NCBI GenBank assembly: GCA_965659285.1
Contig: CBFHWB010000048.1
Coordinates: 1 to 25,064 of the forward strand
DNA length: 25,064 bases
Source of the DNA: UBA8108 sp965659285
GTDB lineage: Bacteria > Planctomycetota > UBA8108
Direction of reading: 5' to 3'
In this document: piece by piece, positions 14,971 to 23,593 of the stretch
How positions within the stretch are numbered: the first letter of the stretch is position 1
How the letters are laid out: every line of letters starts with the position of its first letter
The notes under the pieces: model-generated
Databases searched by the model: none
What the model was told of the DNA's origin: nothing
The model's input: the letters and a program-made list of their open reading frames with translations, nothing else
Program-made: the position numbers and the translations under genes

Positions 14971-17900
14971 ATGCAGAAGACTGAAAAAGGTTTGAACAGT
15001 GATGTGAGCAGAGATGCGCGCAGGGAGAGACTCGGGAAGCAGTTCTGCGCAACGCCTTCCGGTTATTTTGCCGCTGACCGGCGGGAAGGCGCGATGCTGA
15101 TCATCGCGCTTGGGGTTCTCACCCTGCTTGCCGTCCTGGGGGCATCCTTTGCCCAACTCATGAGGCTGGAGCGCAAGGCGGCCAACAATTACGTTGATGC
15201 TCAGCGTATGGAGATGATGTCGAGCTCGGCCCTGGACATGGTCGTTGCCAAGCTTCACGAGGCCAGCAATCATTACTCATGGTCTTTCTATGGTAATACC
15301 GACTGGCTGTTTCGTCTGCCCAAGGAGGACGACCTCGCCCATGGCCGGGTTGGAGTCGAGGATCCGAGGGTCGGACGCTGGAGCACCTACCTTGATGTCG
15401 CGGGTTATCGTTTTCAGTATAAGACCAAGGTCATTGACACCAACTCGCTCATCAACCTGAACGGCCGCCAGGATACGCTGGCCAGGATGCTCGATAATCT
15501 CGGGACCGTGATTGAGCGCAGCGCCCGCCTCAAGCGAGATGGTCGCCAGGTGACCAACCCCTTCTATACCGGCCCGCGCCGAACCGGGCTGCGAATCACG
15601 GGGGAGAGTGTCATGCTTTTCCGCCAGCGTCTCGAGGGTCAGCGCTTCCAGTCCAAGAACCAACTGCGCCAGTTGATTGGGGATGAAAACTTTGAGACGG
15701 TGAAAGATTTTGTCGTCTGCCACTCCTGGCTTGATCCCTACACCTACAAGGCAGATGACGGAGACGATGAGGTTCGCGACCTGGCCCTGGGTACGACCAA
15801 TACCGGTGGGGGGGCGCAGGGAGGAGGTGTCGGCGGCGGCGGAGGCTTGCGGATGCCCAGCGCTGTTGGAGCGCCGCGGCTCGGTCATGAACCGCGATAC
15901 CCGGTGAACATCAACACGGCGCCGGAGGAGGTTCTTATTTCCTGTTTCATGGGACTCGCCGGGAGAAGAACCTTTCCGTATTCCCGCCTGGGGGTCGCCG
16001 GCGGCGCCGTTACAGCTGTCGACCAGGCCGCCCAGATTCTCGGAGAGCGGATCTTCGCCGATGAAGAGGTCCGTGATGTTACGCCGCGTCCGATCTTTGT
16101 TTATACGCCGCGGCTTGAATATACCGAGTCGCTCAAGATTGTTCAGCAGATCGTCAGTAATCGAAAAAATGGCCGGAGGTTCTTCCGCGCCTGGCGTACC
16201 AACGATCCCAGCCAGCCCGGCTTCGAAGATTTTATCGATGGCCTGGATGCCAGCTATTTTCCGGGCTTTGCCAGCGTCCTGGTGATCGATCCGGACCAGC
16301 CGAACAATCGCTTGATACGCGGGCATGTCATTGGCGGCGCGGGCAGTCCCATCGGCAGGCTCTGGCAGAAGGGCACAGCCCAGGGGGCCGAACGGAACAC
16401 CTTCCGCAAGCTCGGACTCGCGGTGCATGACAGCAACGCCTGGTATTACGACCTGATCAAGGGGGTTATCAAGGCGAACTTCAATCCCAACACCAGGATC
16501 TCTCGCTACAATCCGAACCTCTCGGCCTACGTGGCGGTTGATAAGTCCGATCTGGTCTGGGCGGATAAGTCAGGTGGCCAGGTTCCCCAGTTGAAAAAGG
16601 GACATACCACCGAGTTCTGTTTTGGCCCGATGGGAACCTTCGAGATCACCACCCTTGGCCAGATGGTCGACAAGTCACAATGGAGTGAGAGAGCCTCCCG
16701 CACCGTGGTTGGAAATCGTGGCGGCGGCGAAGAGGTTCCGGCGGATCTTTTTCCCTTCCGTCGTAAGATCAGGACGGTCGTCAAGGTGTTCGATGTTCTG
16801 CGGCATACCAACCAGTTCCACTTCCAGAAGACCTTCAATATTGGCGCTCGCTCAAGCAAGAACGATCGCAAGTTTGTCCAGACCTGGCCTGAACCGATGA
16901 ACGCGCTGACGGAGCTTTATTCGCAGGGATCGGCTCGTGATGGCCGTGTGGAGCTTGCCGGTCTGCTCGATGCTCGCCGCCAGCAGACCCCGTATACCTC
17001 CAGGAGCCAGATGTTCGGCAGGGATCCGAGTATTCTCGCGGAGCACTCTTTTTCCGAGCGCGATCCGCAGAATGTCAGTCGGCTGCGAAGGTCGCTCCAG
17101 GGAAGCGGCGTCAGCTTCTTTGGCGATGAGGTCAGCGATGCTCTCAAGGGCGTCTTTGATTTCAACTTCAGTCGTTTCCAGAGAAAGTACAGGGAATTCT
17201 ATCGTCTCAAGACGCTTCAGAACCTGAACGTCTTCCGGGGCAATGTGGCGGCGCAGTACACCGATCCCATTGTCGGTAAAGAGGAGATCGGAACGGATCT
17301 CTTCCCGGATGGATTCAATTCCAGCCTCTTTCGTCAGCAGCACCTTGGCAACAGGCTGCTGGTTCTCCCGGCGCGGCAGCGTATTGGAGAGGTCGGCCTC
17401 GGCGGCGGTAACGTGAGGGTCGGGTCCGCCGGTATTGGCAGCCGGGGACAGAATATTCTCGGTAACGTTCCTTACTACCGCGGCGGAATCGGCTTCTGGG
17501 TTAAGTTCGAGTTTGACGGTGACGATCCGGTCTTCAGCGGTCTGCTCGGCTGCACCCAGGTGATCAGGGAGGTTCTGCCGGCCGCCCAGGAGTTCAGCGG
17601 ATCGGAAGGCAGCCAATTCTTCCTCTTCAAGAATACCCGGGGTCAGATGCGTGTCGTTCGCATGTACTATCATCAGGCGTTTCCGGAGGCCGGGGGTGTC
17701 GGCGGCGCAGCGGGAAGCGTGAAGCTCTATCCCGACCCCGGCTCGGCCGGCGGCGGAGGAGGTGGTCAGCAGGGCGACAATCCGATTCTCGAACATCTTG
17801 ACCAGCAGAAGATCATTTCCCGAGCCGACATCGTCGCTGACATCAAGCATTTCAGGGCGCACGAATGGCACCATATCGCGATCGACTGGGATGATGCCAA

Positions 17901-18711
17901 CCCCGTCTTCCCCATCAAACTCTATATCGATTTCAAAGAGGTGACCACGGGAGGTACCCCCAGGAGAGCCCAGCAGGTCATCGATGGAACGGCCAACTCC
18001 TGGGTCCGTCTCAACCAGCGTCAGCCCATTGACGGCCTGATGGTCGGCGGAATCGTCCGCGCGCAGGGCGTCTCAGATGCCGGCGTGTTCAAGTGGTTTA
18101 CCACCAGCGCCAAGACGGGCGGAGGGGGCGGGGTGACTACAGTAGCGCCCACGGTGAAGCGGATTCTCGCCAATGCGACGATCGATGAACTGATCGTTTA
18201 CCAGGGAACCTTTCCCCAGGTGAAGCGCTACTATGGAAGCAATGCCGGGGCGGGTTATTTCACCCAGCGTACGGGTGAGTATGCGAATCTTTTTGAGGTT
18301 CCCTTGCCTCCAGGGGTGGACAGCGTGGTCCTGCGATCCATCGATTGGACGGCGTACTACCCGACGACCTTTACAGATTCCCTGCCCAATTCCACCGCGG
18401 TTCAATTGGTGAATACCCCGGTTGAGTGTGAGACCTATTTCCGTTCGACCAACGCGTTGCCGCCTCGGTTCCGCGCGCCCTGGAGAAGTCCGAACGTCAG
18501 GAGCCAGATATCAGGCCGCGAGATTTTCAGGCCGGACACCGGGGTCAAGGGCCAGAGCGCCGAATTCGTGTATAAGTTCTTTCTGAAAGGATCCAAGTCC
18601 CTCTCCGGCAACACCGCAGGCGGAGTCGTGCAGACGCCGGTGCTGGATGATGTTTCGCTTTCCTATTATCTGCCCAATCCGAAAATTCTTCTCCAAGAGG
18701 ACGTAGATTGA
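14971..18711 (+). CDS. Giant GspK-like pseudopilin fused to a LamG-like domain
   Basis: The 1246-residue protein has a pseudopilin-style start: a charged leader, Gly40-Ala41 as a likely prepilin peptidase site (REGAMLIIALGVL), one hydrophobic helix (41-63), then a charged amphipathic helix (LMRLERKAANNYVDAQRMEMM). As in GspK there is no Glu at position 5 of the mature helix. INLNGRQDTLARML and, at about 312, VNINTAPEEVLISCFMGL match the helix-hairpin-helix and N-x-N-T-A-P-x-E-x-L signature of GspK, the tip minor pseudopilin of type II secretion. The C-terminal half differs: a LamG/concanavalin-like sandwich (about 836-1080; GGIGFWVKFEFDG, HEWHHIAIDWDD, TIDELIVYQG) and a last beta region (LDDVSLSYYL). 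Gly-rich linkers occur near 275-295, 905-935 and 1050. Typical GspK is about 300-350 residues. The stop codon overlaps the next start. The tip-adhesin role is inference. Confidence 0.72.
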   Translation: MQKTEKGLNSDVSRDARRERLGKQFCATPSGYFAADRREGAMLIIALGVLTLLAVLGASFAQLMRLERKAANNYVDAQRMEMMSSSALDMVVAKLHEASNHYSWSFYGNTDWLFRLPKEDDLAHGRVGVEDPRVGRWSTYLDVAGYRFQYKTKVIDTNSLINLNGRQDTLARMLDNLGTVIERSARLKRDGRQVTNPFYTGPRRTGLRITGESVMLFRQRLEGQRFQSKNQLRQLIGDENFETVKDFVVCHSWLDPYTYKADDGDDEVRDLALGTTNTGGGAQGGGVGGGGGLRMPSAVGAPRLGHEPRYPVNINTAPEEVLISCFMGLAGRRTFPYSRLGVAGGAVTAVDQAAQILGERIFADEEVRDVTPRPIFVYTPRLEYTESLKIVQQIVSNRKNGRRFFRAWRTNDPSQPGFEDFIDGLDASYFPGFASVLVIDPDQPNNRLIRGHVIGGAGSPIGRLWQKGTAQGAERNTFRKLGLAVHDSNAWYYDLIKGVIKANFNPNTRISRYNPNLSAYVAVDKSDLVWADKSGGQVPQLKKGHTTEFCFGPMGTFEITTLGQMVDKSQWSERASRTVVGNRGGGEEVPADLFPFRRKIRTVVKVFDVLRHTNQFHFQKTFNIGARSSKNDRKFVQTWPEPMNALTELYSQGSARDGRVELAGLLDARRQQTPYTSRSQMFGRDPSILAEHSFSERDPQNVSRLRRSLQGSGVSFFGDEVSDALKGVFDFNFSRFQRKYREFYRLKTLQNLNVFRGNVAAQYTDPIVGKEEIGTDLFPDGFNSSLFRQQHLGNRLLVLPARQRIGEVGLGGGNVRVGSAGIGSRGQNILGNVPYYRGGIGFWVKFEFDGDDPVFSGLLGCTQVIREVLPAAQEFSGSEGSQFFLFKNTRGQMRVVRMYYHQAFPEAGGVGGAAGSVKLYPDPGSAGGGGGGQQGDNPILEHLDQQKIISRADIVADIKHFRAHEWHHIAIDWDDANPVFPIKLYIDFKEVTTGGTPRRAQQVIDGTANSWVRLNQRQPIDGLMVGGIVRAQGVSDAGVFKWFTTSAKTGGGGGVTTVAPTVKRILANATIDELIVYQGTFPQVKRYYGSNAGAGYFTQRTGEYANLFEVPLPPGVDSVVLRSIDWTAYYPTTFTDSLPNSTAVQLVNTPVECETYFRSTNALPPRFRAPWRSPNVRSQISGREIFRPDTGVKGQSAEFVYKFFLKGSKSLSGNTAGGVVQTPVLDDVSLSYYLPNPKILLQEDVD

Positions 18712-19769
18712 TGAAGCTCGATAGATTGTTCCTTCCTGCGCTTGCCGCTGTCCTGTTTACGGGTGTTTTCTGTTCCCGGGGATTCAGCCAGGATGATCCT
18801 AACGAGGATATTGAATACAAGCCGTACATGGAGCTCATCAGTTCGGAATATGTCGCGGCCGCGAGGGGCGGTAAGCAGACGCTGAAGCTCAAGCTGAACT
18901 TTTCGGCCGACCTTCCCCTCGGCACGAAGATCCAGATGGACCTGGTTCATAATGGACTGCCCCTGATCGGCGAGTCCATCTTCTATACCCTCAAGACCTC
19001 CAAGCGGAAGGGGGTCATCTACGACTGGGTACCGAAGAAAGCGCTGGGTGTGGACAGTTATTATCTCAGGGTCCAGATAGATCTTGAAGAGCAGACGTCC
19101 GCGGTCGGTAAGGCGTTCAAGGGCAAAACGAAAATCTTTCCGCCCAAGGCGAACCCGCTGGTCTGGCTCTATGGCCAGGAGAACTACGCTATCAAGGTCG
19201 GCACTGAACAGGAGCGCGAGGCCCAAGCAAACCGGATGTGTACGGTCTACGATGATTTCATCAACGAGCTTGTCGGTAATTGGAATGATTTTAAATCCAC
19301 CCTGGATGCCGTAAAGGAAGGCAAGAAGTACTCGACTGCCGGGGTGGTCGATCGAAAGGGGCTCGAGCTTTATATCCGTAAATGGCGCAGGAAGATGGGC
19401 GCGACCCAGAAGGCCGTCCTTATCGACTTTCCCAGTGACAGTCCGGCAGTTCATTCCAAGTCGCTTACCGCTCACGCGAACCTTCTGCGTCTCGGTAGAA
19501 TGGTCGCCAAGCGTTCGGTGAGCTACCAGAGGGAATTTGAAAAAGAGGCCCAGATCCAGGCGATCAATCCCCGGCTGAACACAAAGGACAAGGCGGATGC
19601 GGTGCTGCGCTTTTTCGATGCGGGTTTTCGCTACCGCGTTTCAAAAGAGAGCCTCAACCGGACGATGGACAACATCTACCGCCTGGTCTGTCCTGAAGAA
19701 GAGGAGGAGGCTCCTCCTGCCACAGATCCTGCCGGGGAGAAGCCGGTCGAAGGGGGAGAGGGCCGGTAG
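18711..19769 (+). CDS. Secreted protein of unknown family, coupled to the GspK-like gene
   Basis: I do not recognise the family. The ATG at 18711 shares one base with the preceding stop (TGATG), with AAGAGG about 11 bases upstream, indicating translational coupling; a TTG one codon earlier is less likely. The 352-residue product starts with a signal peptide (KLDRLFLPALAAVLFTGVF, then FSQDD). Residues about 30-140 look like a beta-sandwich (LKLKLNFSADLPLGTKIQMDL, GVDSYYLRVQIDL). Residues about 155-335 are mainly helical and charged (TVYDDFINELVGNWNDF, LELYIRKWRRKMG, ADAVLRFFDAGFRYRVS). The last 20 residues form an acidic Pro/Gly tail (EEEEEAPPATDP). The tight coupling suggests it acts with the pseudopilin, for instance as a periplasmic partner or cargo; this is inference. 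It converges on purD, with only 34 bp between and no evident terminator. Confidence 0.75.
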   Translation: MKLDRLFLPALAAVLFTGVFCSRGFSQDDPNEDIEYKPYMELISSEYVAAARGGKQTLKLKLNFSADLPLGTKIQMDLVHNGLPLIGESIFYTLKTSKRKGVIYDWVPKKALGVDSYYLRVQIDLEEQTSAVGKAFKGKTKIFPPKANPLVWLYGQENYAIKVGTEQEREAQANRMCTVYDDFINELVGNWNDFKSTLDAVKEGKKYSTAGVVDRKGLELYIRKWRRKMGATQKAVLIDFPSDSPAVHSKSLTAHANLLRLGRMVAKRSVSYQREFEKEAQIQAINPRLNTKDKADAVLRFFDAGFRYRVSKESLNRTMDNIYRLVCPEEEEEAPPATDPAGEKPVEGGEGR

Positions 19770-19803
19770 GCTCCAGGCTTTTTGACGGCCGGTATTCGAC
19801 CAG

Positions 19804-21099
19804 TCAGTTGGCCATCGTCTGTCCGATATCGCTCCTGGAGTGAAGGCCATCGAACGAGATGCCCGCCAGGGCTTCGTAGGCCTTTTCGCTCGCGGCCTGG
19901 CGCGTTTCTCCGAGGGCCGTGACTCCCAGAACCCGCCCTCCGGCGGTCAGGGTTTCGCCTGTCTCACCGCGACGGGTGCCGGCGTGGTAGACCCAGAGGC
20001 CGGCTTCCTGCGAGTCTTCGCCTGCCGGGGTGAGCCCCTCGATGGGAACCCCCTGCTCGTAGGAGCCGGGGTAGCCTCCCGAGGCGGCCACGATGCAGAC
20101 AGCATCCCGCTCATCCCACTCAAGCACCATCTCCTCCAGTCCGCCAGGTTTGCTGGTGGCCTCAAACACCGCCAGCGGGTCGGTCTTCAGGCGGGAGAGG
20201 ATGGACTGTGTCTCGGGATCGCCGAAGCGGGCGTTGTATTCGAGCATCATCGGACCTTCATCCGTCAGCATGATTCCGGCGTAGAGCACGCCCTTAAACG
20301 GCAACTCCTCCTGTGCGAGCCCCTCCACGGTCTTGCGAATAACCTTGTGGAGGATGTCCTGTACGAGCGGATCTCCGAGCGAATAGTAGGGCGAGTAGGA
20401 GCCCATGCCCCCGGTGTTGGGACCTTCGTTGCCGTCGAAGGCGGGCTTGTAGTCCTGGGCCGTCTCGAGCGGCAGGTAGTTGACGCCATCGGTCAGCGCC
20501 ATGACCGAGATCTCACTGCCGGTGAGGCAGTCTTCGATAAGAACCCGGGAGCCGGCATCGCCAAAGCTGCGCTCCACCATGATGTCCTCGACCGCCTTGA
20601 TCGCCGTGTCCCTGTCGTGCGCCACGATGACCCCCTTGCCGGCCGCCAGGCCGTCAGCCTTGACCACCATCGGCAGCGGCCGCTCGTTTACATGCGCCAG
20701 GGCCGCCTCGCTGTCCTCGAAGATCTCGAAGGCCGCGGTGGGTATCCCATGCCGGCAGAGGAACTCCTTGCAGAAGATCTTGCTGCCCTCGAGCTGGGCT
20801 CCGCCTTTTCCCGGGCCAAAGATTTTCAGTCCCTCGCCTTCGAATAGATCGACGATGCCTGCCACGAGCGGCGCCTCCGGTCCGACGATGGTGAGGTCGA
20901 TCTCTTCAGCGTGAGCGAACTGCAGGAGTCCCTCGACGTCCTCTCCGCCAATGTCGACGCATTGGGCCGCCTCGGCGATTCCCGCATTGCCCGGAGCGCA
21001 GTAGATTTCAGGGTTTGAAGGCGAGCGTGAGATGGCCGATACGATCGTGTGCTCACGGCCGCCGGATCCAACGACAAGCACCTTTTTTCTCTCACTCAT
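19804..21099 (-). CDS. purD: Phosphoribosylamine-glycine ligase (GARS)
   Basis: PurD joins phosphoribosylamine and glycine using ATP, the second step of de novo purine synthesis, in the cytoplasm. The 431-residue length is typical. Visible motifs: the N-terminal VLVVGSGGREHTIV; the substrate-site segment IVGPEAPLVAGIVD; GPGKGGAQLEGSK; the ATP-grasp loop MVVKADGLAAGKGV; the signature FDGNEGPNTGGMGSYSP; the metal/ATP-binding LEYNARFGDPETQ; and the C-terminal GGRVLGVTALG. The ATG at 21099 follows a G-rich stretch (GGGGGTCG). It lies downstream of the prenyltransferase gene on the same strand with an 84-bp gap that holds an inverted repeat. No other pur gene is adjacent. Confidence 0.97.
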   Translation of the reverse strand: MSERKKVLVVGSGGREHTIVSAISRSPSNPEIYCAPGNAGIAEAAQCVDIGGEDVEGLLQFAHAEEIDLTIVGPEAPLVAGIVDLFEGEGLKIFGPGKGGAQLEGSKIFCKEFLCRHGIPTAAFEIFEDSEAALAHVNERPLPMVVKADGLAAGKGVIVAHDRDTAIKAVEDIMVERSFGDAGSRVLIEDCLTGSEISVMALTDGVNYLPLETAQDYKPAFDGNEGPNTGGMGSYSPYYSLGDPLVQDILHKVIRKTVEGLAQEELPFKGVLYAGIMLTDEGPMMLEYNARFGDPETQSILSRLKTDPLAVFEATSKPGGLEEMVLEWDERDAVCIVAASGGYPGSYEQGVPIEGLTPAGEDSQEAGLWVYHAGTRRGETGETLTAGGRVLGVTALGETRQAASEKAYEALAGISFDGLHSRSDIGQTMAN

Positions 21100-21154
21100 C
21101 TTCGACCCCCGGTTCTCTCAAATCGTTTCCTGGTTAACCTGCAGGCAGTTCCGA

Positions 21155-21198
21155 GGCGCGGACCATGCCAGCCACCTGCGACCCTAGGTGTCCGCGCC
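21155..21198 (-). other. Inverted repeat between the prenyltransferase gene and purD
   Basis: Perfect 9-bp arms (21155-21163 and 21190-21198, GGCGCGGAC and its complement) enclose 26 bases. One arm lies in the last codons of the prenyltransferase gene, next to its stop at 21184-21186. There is no T-run, so it may be an attenuator, an RNA-stability hairpin or chance. Confidence 0.4.
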
Positions 21199-22095
21199 GC
21201 CAGATTGTAACCAGTTCCTCTTCGACCACCACGAGAAAAGGGCCAGCAGGTAGAGCGCCGCCGCCGGCAGGAGCGAGCTCAACCCGGGCGGGGTGAACGC
21301 CAGCAGCAGGGCGGCGTCAAGGAAGATCAGCGCTCCGAGGGCGTTCCTGATATAGGCGGTCGCCGGGTGCAGGAGCTCGCGGTTCTTTCCAGCCTCCAGG
21401 ATCGCCCGGAAGAGGAATCCGAGCAGCGCCAGGTTGGCGATCCAATTGACCGGAGAGCCCGGGTTCAGCGCGGCCAGGATGACCGGGATGGCCAGCAGGG
21501 GGTACGCCAGCGAGGCGAAGAGCAGGGGGCGATGGTCGCCATCCTCAAGGCGGCTGATAGCCGTTACCACGGCGATGAATCCGCCGAGGATCAAGGCCGG
21601 TGCCAGGAGCTCTCCGCTGGACAGGACCTGGAGGAAGGAGCCTGCCGCGGCGGTCGCTCCGACCAGGAAATTCCCACTTCTACAGGTTCCCATCAGGATA
21701 TTGCCAAGGACCGGGATGTTTTTGGCTCCGATGTTGTAGAGCAGGGAGCAGAGGATCACCGCGCCGGCCGGCCAGTAGGCCTCGCCGAGCAGGAAGCTCA
21801 GGCCGAGGGCCAGCAAGGCGAGCGCGAAGGCCAGGCAGGCGGCGCGAGCGACAGGCAGGGCGCCGGAAGGCAGGGGTTTTTCCGGGGCTCCCTGGCGATC
21901 TTTCTCGAGGTCGAAGAGATCGTTGCCGGCCATTCCGGAGCTGTAGAGACAGGCTGAGATGACCGCCACGACCAGGGCAGGCAGCGGATCTTCGCTCTTG
22001 TTGAAAACGGCTGCGGCCAGCGCGAAGCCGGCGAAGCTGTCGGCCAGGGCGGTCGGCACGAGATAGATACGGCAGAGCTCTAAATAGGGGCGCAT
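21184..22095 (-). CDS. UbiA-family prenyltransferase (EboC-like)
   Basis: The integral membrane product has about eight or nine hydrophobic helices. The first acidic motif, NDLFDLEKD (residues 58-66), followed by KPLPSG, is the diphosphate/magnesium-binding signature of UbiA prenyltransferases, which move polyprenyl groups onto aromatic or other acceptors. The second motif, usually D-x-x-x-D, reads TAISRLEDGDHR, which recalls EboC-type members more than UbiA or MenA. No other ebo-cluster gene is visible nearby. The start is taken as ATG 22095 (303 residues, MRPYLELCRI), where family similarity begins. A TTG three codons earlier is possible, and neither has a clear Shine-Dalgarno. Substrate unknown. 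The promoter must lie in the 188-bp divergent gap shared with the oxidoreductase gene. Confidence 0.82.
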   Translation of the reverse strand: MRPYLELCRIYLVPTALADSFAGFALAAAVFNKSEDPLPALVVAVISACLYSSGMAGNDLFDLEKDRQGAPEKPLPSGALPVARAACLAFALALLALGLSFLLGEAYWPAGAVILCSLLYNIGAKNIPVLGNILMGTCRSGNFLVGATAAAGSFLQVLSSGELLAPALILGGFIAVVTAISRLEDGDHRPLLFASLAYPLLAIPVILAALNPGSPVNWIANLALLGFLFRAILEAGKNRELLHPATAYIRNALGALIFLDAALLLAFTPPGLSSLLPAAALYLLALFSWWSKRNWLQSGGADT

Positions 22096-22283
22096 GGAAG
22101 ACAAGGGAATCTCGAGGGCCTGTGTTGAACAACTGGATCTTAACTCCTCCTCGGCCGTTCGTCAGCAAGGATAGCCCGTGCAGGGCGGCGGCCGGCGTTT
22201 AGCTCTTTCTGCCCGTCACGGGCTTCGCTACACTGGTCAGCCTGGTGAGCCTGTTTTTTGTTTCCTGTTGGGAGCCTTCGTCC

Positions 22284-23579
22284 ATGAGATCAAGCCATCG
22301 AGACCTGTCGCGACGCCGTTTCCTGGCGTGCTCGGCGCCTCTCATCGCCCTGCCTTCTTTCGTTCCAGGTATGCTCTCCGCGAGCCCGGCCGAGCGCCTG
22401 GCGGTCGGTCATGTCGGCATTGGAGGCCGGGGAGGCAGCCTGCTCGGGATGACCCGGGGGAATGGCCAGGTGGAGGTCGCCGCTCTCTGTGATGTGGACA
22501 AGGGGCATCTTGCCAGGGCCCGGAAGGCTGCGGGGGGCGAACCCCAGCTGGCAGCCGACTACAGGCGGTTGATGGACAACAAGGCGCTGGATGGAATCGT
22601 TGTCGCGGCCCCCGACCATTGGCACGCGACGATTACGATCGCTGCCTGCAGGGCCGGCAAGCATGTCTATTGCGAGAAGCCTCTCTCCCACAACATCGTC
22701 GAGGGCCGCCGGGCTGTCAGGGCTGCCCGCAAATACGACCGCATGGTCCAGGTGGGTATCAACCATCGCTCGACGGAATACGTTCGGCATATCGTGCGCC
22801 TGGTTCGCGGCGGAGCGATCGGCAAGGTACACGCCGTAAAGAACTGGATGTGGACAAACAAGGTAGAAAAACGGACCCCTCCTCCCGGGAAGATCCCGGC
22901 ATCTCTCGACTATGATGCCTGGCTCGGTCCGGCGCCCGAGGCGGTCTACCACCCGGCGCGGGTACACTACAACTTCCGCTGGTGCAGTGACTACGCAGGC
23001 GGCTATATGACCGATTGGGGCGTGCATATGTTCAACGTGATCACCTTCGCCATGGGTATCGATCATAAGGGGCCTGAGAGCGTCGAGGCGCGGGGAACCT
23101 GTTCCGAGGATAATATCTACGATTTCCCGGTCTCGATGAAAGCGCGGTGGGAGTTCAAGGATCCTGATTTTACCCTGACCTGGGACCAGCCCGAGAAGGG
23201 CGGAGATGTCCTGCCCGGCGAGCGCTATGGAATGACCTTCTACGGCGAAGACGGGGAGTTGCGTACAGGTTTCGGAACCGGCAAGTGCAGGTTCTACCGT
23301 GATGGAAAGGAGGCGCCGCTTCCGCGCGAACCTGCCAGTGTCGAGGTTCCGGAGAGTCCCGGTCATATGCAGAACTGGGTGGATTCGATCAGGAATCGCG
23401 AGCTGCCGATCGCCGATGTGGAGATCGGTCATCGCACCACCAGCCTCTGCCTGCTGGGCAACATCGCCCTTCGCATGGGCCGCAAGCTGCGCTGGGACTG
23501 GCATAGTGAACGGTTCTTCGGCGATCCCCAGGCCGATGCTCTCCTGGGGCGTGAGGCGAGGGCGGCCTACAGGATATGA
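22284..23579 (+). CDS. Tat-exported Gfo/Idh/MocA-family oxidoreductase
   Basis: The start chosen is ATG 22284, with GGGAG nine bases upstream, giving 431 residues and placing the twin-arginine motif (SRRRFLA, 9-15) at the N-terminus; an in-frame GTG at 22245 lies upstream of that site. A Tat signal suggests folded export with bound NAD(P). The Rossmann segment VGHVGIGGRGGSL (about 41-53), AAPDHWHA, the family motif EKPLSHN (about 131) and the catalytic-site DWGVHMFN are all present. The C-terminal half has the family's beta-sheet dimer domain. Members act on sugars, inositols or related cyclic polyols; secreted versions are common in planctomycetes and their substrates are mostly unknown. The mutM gene follows after 14 bp, so the two are likely co-transcribed, although no functional link is obvious. 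Confidence 0.93.
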   Translation: MRSSHRDLSRRRFLACSAPLIALPSFVPGMLSASPAERLAVGHVGIGGRGGSLLGMTRGNGQVEVAALCDVDKGHLARARKAAGGEPQLAADYRRLMDNKALDGIVVAAPDHWHATITIAACRAGKHVYCEKPLSHNIVEGRRAVRAARKYDRMVQVGINHRSTEYVRHIVRLVRGGAIGKVHAVKNWMWTNKVEKRTPPPGKIPASLDYDAWLGPAPEAVYHPARVHYNFRWCSDYAGGYMTDWGVHMFNVITFAMGIDHKGPESVEARGTCSEDNIYDFPVSMKARWEFKDPDFTLTWDQPEKGGDVLPGERYGMTFYGEDGELRTGFGTGKCRFYRDGKEAPLPREPASVEVPESPGHMQNWVDSIRNRELPIADVEIGHRTTSLCLLGNIALRMGRKLRWDWHSERFFGDPQADALLGREARAAYRI

Positions 23580-23593
23580 CGGGGTTGTGAGCC

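Noticed and set aside
15277..17874. Long minus-strand open frames opposite the pseudopilin gene
   Set aside because: Low-plausibility translations; the plus-strand frame has the export signal, GspK motif and LamG domain.
19770..19803. Possible terminator between the coupled secreted-protein gene and purD
   Set aside because: The AGGCT elements are direct rather than inverted repeats, and no stable hairpin precedes the short T-run.
22290..23504. 404-codon minus-strand open frame
   Set aside because: Antisense to the Gfo/Idh/MocA oxidoreductase, which carries all family motifs.
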